NCBI RefSeq assembly: GCF_051401765.1 | Contig: NW_027480422.1 | Span: 25,438,001 to 25,502,000, forward strand | Direction: 5' to 3' | Length of the DNA: 64,000 bases | Origin: Calliopsis andreniformis | Taxonomy: Eukaryota > Arthropoda > Insecta > Hymenoptera > Andrenidae | In this document: positions 51,201-62,281 of the stretch, piece by piece | How positions within the stretch are numbered: position 1 is the first letter of the stretch | How the letters are laid out: each line of letters starts with the position of its first letter | Translations under genes and position numbers: made by a program | The notes under the pieces: model-generated | What the model was told of the DNA's origin: nothing | Seen by the model: only the letters and a program-made list of their open reading frames with translations | The model's database searches: none

Positions 51201-54200
51201 ACGCCAGAAGCATAAAATACGATATATGTACAACAGTTTTTCCATCGTATAAAACGAATAATTGCAACCAGTGTGAAAGTAATAGACATTTCTACGTTGC
51301 GGGCATCCTAGACTTAACTCTGAGGCATTGCTACACCAGATCGAATACATCGGGCCTTAGAAGTCAACGCCAGAAGTATAAAGTACAATCAAAATCCAAC
51401 AGTTTGACCATCGCATAGCTGGAATAATTGCAACCAGAGTGAAAGTAATGGTCATTTCCACGTTTCGGGCGACCTAGGCTCCACTCTAGGGCGTTGCTCC
51501 ACCAGATCGAATAGTTAGGGCCATAGAAGTCAACGCCCGAAGCATAAAATACAAAATAAATAGCACAGTTTTTCCACTGTATAAAACGAATAATTGAAAC
51601 CAGTGTGAAAGTTATGGTCATTTCTACGTTCAGGCCAACCTAGGCATCACTACAGGGCGGTGCTCCACCAGCTCAAATAGATAGGCCCCAAGAAGTCAAC
51701 GCCAGAAGCATAAAATACAATATAAATACAACAGCTTTTCCATCGTATATAATGTACATTTGCAAACAGTGTGAAAGTAACGGCCATTTCTACGTCCCGG
51801 GCAACCTAGGCTTCACTCTAGGCCGTGGCTCCACCAGATCGAATACATAGGGCCTTAGAAGTCAACGCTAGAAGCATAAAGTACATTAAAAATCCAACAG
51901 TTTGTCCATCGTATAACAGGAATAATTGCAACCAGTGTGAAAGTGATGGTCATTTCTACGTCCCGGGCAACCTAGGCTTCACTCTAGGCCGTTGCTCCAC
52001 CAGATCGAATAGCTAGGGACTTAGAAGTCAACGCTAGAAGCATAAAATAAAATAAAAATACAACAGTTTTTCCATTGTATAAAACGAATAATTGCAACCA
52101 GTATGAATGTTATGGTCATTTCTACGTTCCGGGCAGCCTAGGCTTCACTCTAGGGCGTTTCTCCACCACATCGAATAGCTACGGCCTTAGAAGTCAACGT
52201 CGGAAGCATAAAATATAATATAAATTCAACAGTTTTTCCATCGTATAACAGGAATAATTGCAACCAGTGTGAAAGACATGGTCATTTCTACGTTCCGGGC
52301 AACCTAGGTTTCACTCTAGGGCGTTGCTCCACCACATCGAATAGCTACGGCCTTAGGAGTCAACGCCAGAGGCTTAAAATACAAAATAAATACAACAGTT
52401 TTTCCATCGTATAACAAGAATAATTGCAACCTGTTTGAAAGTGATGGTCATTTCAACATTCCGGGCAACCTAGGCTTCACTCTAAGGCTATGCTCCATCA
52501 GATCGAATAGTCAGTGCCTAAGAAGTCAACGCCAGAAGCATAAAGTACAATATAAATGCAACAGTTTTTCCCTTGTATAACAGGAATAATTGCAACCAGT
52601 GTGAAAGCTATGGTCATTTCTACATTCCGGGCAACCTAGGCTACACTCTAGGGCGTTGCTCCACCAGATCGATTAGTTAGGGCCTAAGAAGTCAACGTCA
52701 AAAGCACAAAATACAATATAAATACAACAGTTTTTCCCTTGTATAACAAGAATAATTGCAACCAGTGTGATAGCTATGGTCATTTCTACGTTCCGGGCAA
52801 CCTAGGCTTCACTCTAGGGCGTTGCTCCACCACATCGAATAGTTAGGGCCTTAGAAGTCAATGCCAGAAGCATAAAATGTCATATAAATACAACAGTTTT
52901 TCCATCGTATAACAAGAATAATTGCTACCAGTGTGAAAGTGATGGTCATTTCCACATTCCGGGCAACCTAGGTTTCACTCTAGGGCCATGCTCCACCAGA
53001 TCGAATAGTTAGGGCCTAAGAAGTCAACGCCAGAAGCATAAAATACAATATAAATACAACAGTTTTTCCCTTATATAACATAAATAATTGCAACCAGTGT
53101 GAAAGCTATGGCCATTTCTACGTTCCGTGCAACCTAGGTTTCGGTCTATGGCGTAGCTCCACCATATCGAATTGTTAGGGCCATAGAAGTCAATGCCAGA
53201 AGCATAAAATACAATATAAATACAACAGTTTTTCCATTGTATAAAATGAATAATTGCAAACAGTGAGGAAGTAATGGTCATTTTTACGTTCCGGGCAACC
53301 TAGGCTTCACTCTAGGGCGTTGGCCCTCCACATCTAACAGTTAGGGCCGAAGAAGTCAACGCCAGAAGCACCAAATACAAAATAAATACAACAGTTTTTC
53401 CATCGTATAAAGCGAGTAATTGCAACCAGTATGAAAGTTTTGGTCATTTCTTCGTTTCGGGCAACCTAGGCTTCACCCTAGGGCGTTGCTCCACCTGATC
53501 GAGTAGTTAGGGCCTAAGAAGTTAACGCCAGAAGCATAAAATACGATATATGTACAACAGTTTTACCATCGTATAAAATGAATAATCGCAAACCGTGTGA
53601 AGGTGATGGTCATTTCTATATTCCGGGCAACCTAGGCTTCACTCTAGGGCGTTGCTCCACCAGATCGAATAGTTGGGGCCTTAGGAGTCAACGGCCGAAG
53701 CATAAAATACAAAATAAGTAGAACAGTTTTTCCATTGTATAAAACGAATAATTGAAACCAGTGTGAAAGTTATGGTCATTTCTACGTTCCGCGCAACCTA
53801 GGCTTCACCCTAGGGCGTTGCTTCACCTGATCGAATAGTTAGGGCCTAAGAAGTCATCGCCAGAGGCATAAAATACGATATATGTACAACAGTTTTTCCA
53901 TCGTACAAAACGAATAATTGCAACCATTGTGAAAGTAATAGCCATTTCTACGTTGCGGGCATCCTAGACTTAACTCTGAGTCATTGCTACACCAGATCGA
54001 ATACGTAGGGCCTTAGAAGTCAACGCCAGAAGTATAAAGTACAATCAAAATCCAACAGTTTGTCCATCGTATAGCTAGAATAATTGCAACCAGTATGAAA
54101 GTTATGGTCATTTCTACGTTTCGGGCGACCTAGGCTCCACCCTAGGGCGTTGCTCCACCAGATGGAATAGCTAGGGACTTAGAGGTCAATGCCAGAAGCA

Positions 54201-54242
54201 TAAAATACAAAATAAATACAACAGTTTTTCCATCGTATAACA
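51201..54242 (+). repeat. 19/20-monomer HOR, copy 2
   Basis: Bases 51,495-54,242 differ from 48,341-51,088 at only four positions that I could find: near 49,155/52,309 (C/T), 49,505/52,659 (A/C), 50,056/53,210 (C/T) and 50,293/53,447 (C/T). There are no indels between them. This is the most recent large duplication in the window. It ends at about 54,242, where CAGGAATAATTGC replaces CAAGAATAATTGC. Confidence 0.9.
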
Positions 54243-57200
54243 GGAATAATTGCAACCAGTATGAAAGTTATGGTCATTTCTACGTTCCGGGCAACCTAGG
54301 CTTCACTCTGGGGCGTTGCTCCACCAGATCGAATAGTTAGGGACTTAGAAATCGACGCCAGAAGCATAAAATACAACATAAGTACAACAGTTTTTCCATC
54401 GTATAACAGGAATAATTGCAACCAGTGTGAAAGTACAGGTCATTTTTACGTTCCGGGCAACCGAGGCTTCGCTCAAGGGCGTTGCTCCACCACATCGAAT
54501 AGTTAGGGCCTTATAAGTCAACGCCTGAAGCATAAAATACAATATAAATACAACAGTTTTTCCATCGTATAAAACGAATAATTGCAACAAGTATGAAAGT
54601 TATGGTCATTTCTACGTTCCGGGCAACCTAGGCTTCACCCTAGGGCGTTGCTCCACCAGATCGAATAGTTGGGGCCTTAGGAGTCAACGGCCGAAGCATA
54701 AAATACAAAATATGTAGAACAGTTTTTCCATTGTATAAAACGAATAATTGAAACCAGTGTGAAAGTTATGGTCATTTCTACGTTCCGCGCAACCTATGCT
54801 TCACCCTAGGGCGTTGCTTCACCTGATCGAATAGTTAGGGCCTAAGAAGTCATCGCCAGAGGCATAAAATACGATATATGTACAACAGTTTTTCCATCGT
54901 ATAAAACGAATAATTGCAACCAGTGTGAAAGTAATAGCCATTTCTACGTTGCGGGCATCCTAGACTTAACTCTGAGTCATTGCTACACCAGATCGAATAC
55001 GTAGGGCCTTAGAAGTCAACGCCAGAAGTATAAAGTACAATCAAAATCCAACAGTTTGTCCATCGTATAGCTGGAATAATTGCAACCAGAGTGAAGATAA
55101 TGGTCATTTCTACGTTTCGGGCGACCTAGGCTCCACCCTAGGGCGTTGCTCCACCAGATGGAATAGCTAGGGACTTAGAAGTCAATGCCAGAAGCATAAA
55201 ATACAAAATAAATACACCAGTTTTTCCATCGTATAACAAGAATAATTGCAACCAGTGTGAAAGTAATGGTCATTTCTACATTCCGGGCAACCTAGTCTTG
55301 ACTCTAGGGCGTTGCTCCACCGGATCGAATAGTTAGGGCCTAAGAAGTCAACGCCAGAAGCATAAAATACAACATAAGAACAGCAGTTTTTCCATCGTAT
55401 AACAGGAATAATTGCAACCAGTGTGAAAGTACAGGTCATTTTTACGTTCCGGGCAACCTAGGCTTCGCTCAAGGGCGTTGCTCCACCACATCGAATAGTT
55501 AGGGCCTTAGAAGTCAACGCCTGAAGCATAAAATACAATAAAAATACAACATTTTTTTCATCGTATAACAGGAATAATTGCAACCAGTCTGAAAGATATG
55601 GTCATTTCTACGTTCCGGGCAACCTAGGCTTCACTCTAGGGCGTTGGTCCTCCACATCTAACTGTTAGGGCCTAAGAAGTCAACGCCAGAAGCACCAAAT
55701 ACAATATAAATACAACAGTTTTTCCATCGTATAAAACGAATAATTGCAACCAGTATGAAAGTTATGGTCATTTCTACGTTCCGGGCAAAATAGGCTTCAC
55801 CCTAGGGCGTTGCTCCACCACATCGAATAGCTACGGCCTTAGCAGTCAACGCCAGAGGCATAAAATACAAAATAAATACAACAGTTTTTCCATCGTATAA
55901 GAAGAATAATTGCAACCAGTGTGAAAGTGATGGTCATTTCTATATCCCGGGCGACCTAGGCTACACTCTAGGGCGTTGCTCCACCAGATCGAATAGTTAG
56001 GGCTTAAGAAGTCGACGCCAGAATCATAAAATACAATATGAATACAACAGTTTTTCACTTGTATAACAGGAATTATTGCAACCAGTGTGAAAGCTATGGA
56101 CATTTCTACGTTCCGGGCAACCTAGGCTTCACTCTAGGACGTTGCTCCACAACATCGAATAGTTAGGGCCTTGGAAGTCAATGCCAGAAGCATAAAATGC
56201 AATATAAATACAACAGTTTTTCCATCGTATAAAACGAATAATTGCAACCAGTATGAAAGCTATGGTCATTTCTACGTTCCGGGCAATCTAGGCTTCACTC
56301 TAGGGCGTTGCTCAACCATATCGAATGGCTAGGGCCTTAGAAGTCAATGCCAGAAGCATAAAATACAATATAAATACAACAGTTTTTCCATCGTATAACA
56401 GGAATAATTGCAACCAGTGTGAAAGTACAGGTCATTTTTACGTTCCGGGCAACCTAGGCTTCACCCCAGGGCGTTGCTCCACCTGATCGAATAGTTAGGG
56501 CCTAAGAAGTCAACGCCAGGAGCATAAAATACGATATATGTACAACAGTTTTTCCATCGTATAAAACGAATAATTGCAACCAGTGTGAAATTCATAGCCG
56601 TTTCTACGTTGCGCTCATCCTAGACTTAACTCTGAGGCATTGCTACACCAGATCGAATACATAGGGCCTTAGAAGTCAACACCAGAAGTATAAAGTACAG
56701 TAAAAATCCAACAGTTTGTCCATCGTATAGCTGGAATAATTGCAACCACAGTGAAAGTAATGGTCATTTCTACACTTCGGGCGACCTAGGCTCCGCTCTA
56801 GGGCGTTGCTCCACCAGATGGAATAGCTAGGGCCTTAGAAGTGAATGCCAGAAGCATAAAATACAAAATAAATACAACAGTTTTTCCATCGTATAACAAG
56901 AATAATTGCAACAAGTGTGAAAGTGATGGTCATTTCTACATTCCGGGCAACCTAGGCTTGACTCTATGGCGTTGTTCCGCCAGAGCGATTAGCTAGGGTC
57001 TAAGAAGTCAACGCCTGAAGCATAAAATACAATATAAATAAAACAGTTTTTCCATCGCATAAAACGAATAATTGCATCCAGTATGAAAGTTATGGTCATT
57101 TCTACGTTCCGGGCAACCTAGGCTTCCCCTAGGGCGTTGCTCCACCTGATCGAATAGTTAGGGCCTAAGAAGTCAACGCCAGGAGCATAAAATACGATAT

Positions 57201-57965
57201 ATGTACAACAGTTTTTCCATCGTATAAAACGAATAATTGCAACCAGTGTGAAATTCATAGACATTTCTACGTTGCGGGCATCCTAGACTTAACTCTGAGG
57301 CACTGCTACACCAGATCGAATACATAGGGCCTTAGAAGTCAACGTCAGAGGTATAAAGTACAATCAAAATCCAACAGTTTGTCCATCGTATAGCTGGAAT
57401 AATTGCAACCAGAGTGAAAGTAATGGTCATTTCTACGTTTCGGGCGACCTAGGCTCCACTCTAGGGCATTGCTCCAACAGATGGAATAGCTAGGGCCTTA
57501 GAAGTCAATGTCAGAAGCATAAAATACAAGATAAATACAACAGTTTTTCCATCGTATAACAAGAATAATTGCAACCAGTGTGAAAGTGATGGTCATTTCT
57601 ACATTCCGGGCAACCTAGGCTTGACTCTAGGGCGTTGCTCCACCGGATCGAATAGTTAGGGCCTAAGAAGTCAACGCCAGAAGCACCAAATACAAAATTA
57701 ATACAACAGTTTTTCCATCGTATAAAACGGATAATTGCAACCAGTGTGAAAGTACAGGTCATTTCTACGTTCCGCGCAACCTAGGCTTTACCCTAGGGCG
57801 TTGCTTCACCTGATCGAATAGTTAGGGCCTAAGAAGTCATCGCCAGAGGCATAAAATACGATTTATGTACAACAGTTTTTCCATCGTATAACAGGAACAA
57901 TTGCAACCAGTGTGAAAGTACTGGTCATTTCTACGTTCCGGGCAACCTAGGATTCGCTCTAGGGC
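54243..57965 (+). repeat. Mixed satellite region
   Basis: Contains a further copy of the GTTGCTTCACCTGATCG segment (54,813, which is 996 bp or 6 monomers after 53,817). Around 55,380-56,150 it resembles 18,190-18,960. The GCGGGCATCCTAGACTTAAC subfamily also occurs here, as do readings shared with 47.1 and 27.3 kb (GTGTGAAATTCATAG). A one-base deletion lies at about 57,127 (GGCTTCCCCTAGGG in place of GGCTTCACCCTAGGG). Confidence 0.75.
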
Positions 57966-60900
57966 GATGCTCCATCAGATCGAATATATAGGGCCTAAGG
58001 AGTCAGCCCCAGAAGCGTAAAATACAATATAAATACAACAGCTTTTCCATCGTATAAAACGTACAATTGCCAACAGTGTGAAAGTAATGGTCATATCTAC
58101 GTTTCGGGCAATCTAGGCTTGACGTTAGGGCGTTGCTCCGCCTGACCGAAGAGGTAGGGCCATAGCAGTCAATGCCCGAAGCATAAAATACGATAAAGGT
58201 ATAACAGTGTTTCCATCGTATAACAGGAATAATTGCAAACAGTGTGAAAGTAATGGACATTTCTACGTTTCAGGCAACCTAGGCTCCACTCTAGGGCGTT
58301 GCTCCACCAAATCTAAAAGTTAGGGCCATAGAAGTGAATGCCAAATGCATAAAATACAGTATAAATAGATCAGTTTTTCCATTGTGTAAAACGAATAATT
58401 GCAACCAGTGTGAAAGTTATGGTCATTTCTACGTTCCGGGCAACCTAGGCTTCACTATAGGGCGCTGCTGCGCCATATTGAATAGCTAGGGCCTTAGAAG
58501 TCAACGCCAGAAGCATAAAATACAATATAAATACAACAGCTTTTCCATCGTATAAAATGAATAATTGCAAACAGTGTGAAAGTAGTGGTCATTTCTACGT
58601 TCCGGGCAACCTAGGCTTCACTCTAGGGCGTTGCTCCACCATATCGAATAGTCAGGGCCCAAGAACTTAACGCCCGAATCGTAAAGTACAATAAAAATAC
58701 AACAGCTTTTAAATCGTATAAAACGGATAATTGCAACCAGTGTGAAAGTTATGGTCATTTCTACGTTCCGAGCAACCTCAGCTTGACTCCAGGTCGTTGC
58801 TCCACCAGATCGAATAGTTAGGGCCTTAGAAGTCAACGCCCAGAGCATAAAATACAATAGAGATACAATAGTTTTTCAATCGTATAAAACGAATAATTGC
58901 AACCAGTGTGAAAGTATTGGACATTTCTACGGTTCGGGCAACCTAAGCTTCACTCTAGGGCGTTGCTCCACCACATCGAATAGCTACGGCCTTAGAGGTC
59001 AACGCCAGAAGCATAAAATACAATATAAATACAACAGCTTTTCCATCGTATAAAATGAACAATTGCCAACAGTGTGAAAATAATGGTCATTTCTACGTTC
59101 CGGGCAACCTAGGCTTCACTCTAGGGCGTTGCTCCAACAGATCGAATAGTTAGGGCCCAAGAAGTTAACGCCAGAAGCATAAAGTACAATAAAGATACAA
59201 CAGCTTTTCCATCGTATAAAAGGGATAATTGCAACCAGTGTGAAAGTTATGGTCATTTCTACGTTCCGGGCAACCTAGGCTTGACTCTAGGGCGGTGCTC
59301 CACCAGACCGAACAGTTAGGGCCTTAGAAGTCAACCCCCGAAGCATAAAATACAATATAAATACAACAGTTCTTCCATCGTATAACAGGAATAATTGCAA
59401 ACAGTGTGAAGGTAATGGTCATTTCTACGCTCCCGTCAACCTAGGCTTCACTCTAGGGCGTTGCTCCACCACATCGAATAGTTAGGGCCTTAAAAGTCAA
59501 CGCCAGAAGCATAAAATACAATGTAAATACAACAGTTTTTCCATCGTATAACGGGAATAATTGCAACCAGTGTGAAAGTCATGGTCATTTCCACGTTCCG
59601 GGCCACCTAGGCTTCACTCTGGGGCGTTGGTCCACCAGATCCAATAGTTAGGGCCTAAGAAGTCAACGCCAGAAGCACCAAATACAAAATAAATACAACT
59701 GTTTTTCCATCGTATAAAACGAATAATTGCAACCAGTGTGAAAGTAATGGTCATATCTACCTTCCGAACAATCTAGGCTTGAATCTAGGGCGTTGCTCCA
59801 CCAGATCGGAGAGGTAGGGCCATAGAAGTCAACGCCAGAAGCATAAAATACAATATAAGTACAACAGCTTTTCCATCGTATAAAATGAATAATTGAAAAC
59901 AGTGTGAAAGTAATGGTCATTTCTACGCTCCGGTAATCCTAGGCTTCACACTAGGGCGTTGCTCCACCAGATCGAATAGTTAGGACCTTAGAAATCAACG
60001 CCAGAAGCATAAAATACGATATACGTACAACAGTTTTTCCAACGTATAACAGGAATAATAGCAAACAGTGTGGAAGTAATGGTCATTTCTACGTTCCGGG
60101 CAACCTAGGCTTCACTCTAAGGCGCTGCTCAACCACATCGAATAGCTACGGCCCTAGAAGACAACACCATAACTATAAAATACAATATAAATACAACAGC
60201 TTTTCCATCGTATATGATGTATATTTGGAAACAGTGTGAAAGTAAAGGTCATTTATACGTTCCGGGCAACCTAGGCTTCACTCTAGTGCGTTGCTCCACC
60301 AGATCGAATAGTTAGGGCCTTAGAAGTCAACGCCAGAAGCATAAAATACAATATAAATACAACAGTTTTTCAATCGTATAACAGGAATTATTGCAACCAG
60401 TGTGAAAGGTATGGTCATTTCTTAGTTGCGGGCATCCTAGGCTTGACTCTAGGGCATTGCTCCACCACATCGAATAGCTACGGCCTTAGAAGTCAAGGCC
60501 ATAACTATAAAAAACAATATAAATACAACAGTTTTTCCATTGTATAAAATGAATAATTGCAAACAGTGTGGAGGTAATGGTCATTTCTACTTTCCGGGCA
60601 ACCCAGGCTTCACTCTAGGGCGTTTCTCCACCACATCGAATAGCTACGGCCTTAGAAGACAACGTCTGAAGCATAAAATACAAAATTAATACAACAGTTA
60701 TTCCATCGTATAACATGAATAATTACAACCAGTGTGAAGGTGATGGTCATTTCTACGTCCCGGGCAACCTAGGCTTCACTCTAGGGCGTTGCTACACCAG
60801 ATCGAATAGGTAGGGCCTTAGAAGTCAACGCCCGAAGCATAAAATACAAAATTAATACAACAGTTATTCCATCGTATAACAGGAATAATTAGAACCAGTG

Positions 60901-62281
60901 TGAAGGTGATGGTCATTTCTACGTCCCGGGCAACCTAGGCTTCACTCTAGGGCGTTGCTACACCAGATCGAATAGGTAGGGCCTTAGAAGTCAACACCAG
61001 AAGCATAAAATAAAATAAAAATACAACAGTTTTTTCATCGTATAACAGGAATAATTGCAAACAGTGTGAAAGTTATGGACATTTCTACGTTCCGGGCAAC
61101 CTAGGCTTAACTGTAGGGCGTTGCTCCACCAGATCGCTTAGTTACGGACTTAGAATTTAACGCCAGAAGCATAAAATACCATAAAAATGCAACAGTTTTT
61201 CCATCGTATGACAGGAATAATTCCAACCAGTATGAAAGTACTGGTCATTTCTATGTTCCGTGTAACCTAGGCTTCGCTCTAGGGCGTTGCTCCACCAGAT
61301 CGAATAGCTAGGAACTTAGAATTCAACCCCAGAAGAATAAAATACAACATAAGTACAACAGTTTCTCCATCGTATAAAATGTATAATTGCAACCAGTGTG
61401 AAAGTTATGGTCATTTCTACGTTCCGGGCAACCTAGTCTTAACTGTAGGGCGCTACTCCACCAGATCGCTTAGATACGGACTTAGAATTTAAAGCCAAAA
61501 GCATAAAATACCATAAAAATGCAACAGTTTTTCCATAGTATAACAGGAATAATTGCAACCAGTGTGAAAGTCCAGGTCATTTCTACGTTCTGGGCAACCT
61601 AGGCTTCGCTCTAGGGCGTTGCTCCACCACATCGAATAGTTAGGTCCTTAGAAGTCAATGCCAGAAGCATAAAATGCAATATAAATACACCAGTTTTTCC
61701 ACTGTATAATATGAATAATTGCAAACAGTGTGGAAGTAATGGTCATTTCTACGTTCCGGGCAACCTAGGCTTGGCTCTAGGGCGTTGCTCCACCACATCG
61801 AATAGTTAGGTCCTTAGAAGTCAATGCCAGAAGCATAAAATGCAATATAAATACAACAGTTTTTCCACTGTATAATATGAATAATTGCGAACAGTGTGGA
61901 AGTAATGGTCATTTCTACGTTCCGGGCAACCTAGGCTTCACTCTAGCTCGTTGCTCCACCAGATCGAATAGCTAGAGACTCAGAATTCAACGCCAGAAGC
62001 ATAAAATACAATAAAAATCCAACAGTTCTTCCATGGTATAGCAGCAGTAACTGCAACCAGTGTGAAAGTACTGGTCATTTCTACATTCCGGGCAACCTAT
62101 TCTTCACTCTAGGGCCTTCCTCCACCAGATTGAATAGTTAGGGCCTTAGAAGTCAACGCCAGAAGCATAAAATACAATATAAGTACAACAGATTTTCAAT
62201 CGTATAAAATGAATAATAGCATACAGTGTGAAGATAATGGTCATTTCTACGTTCCGCTCAACCTAGGCTTCGCTCCAGGGC
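57966..62281 (+). repeat. Divergent domain, 26-monomer segment (4,316 bp)
   Basis: The 166-bp register is unchanged, but the variants differ from the rest of the array: AACAGCTTTTCCATCG is frequent, as are GTGTAAAACG, ACAGTATAAATAGATC, GGACATTTC and TTGACGTTAGGGCG. Bases 57,966-59,030 recur at 62,282-63,346, offset 4,316 bp. Two pairs of adjacent monomers are near-identical: 60,681/60,847 (CAAAATTAATACAACAG, then TTATTCC) and 61,641/61,807 (TAGGTCCTTAGAAG), both exactly 166 bp apart. Confidence 0.82.

Noticed and set aside
58930..58945. RNA polymerase III B-box-like GGTTCGGGCAACC
   Set aside because: It lacks the A and final C of GWTCRANNC, has no matching A box at the right distance, and occurs only in a minor variant.
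58945..58950. Relation to the oyster HindIII satellites, which I recall as also about 166 bp
   Set aside because: Shared length alone is weak. I noticed AAGCTT only at 58,945 and 63,261 in this window, so it is not a monomer hallmark, and I cannot compare sequences here. A BLAST search of the monomer against bivalve satellites would decide.
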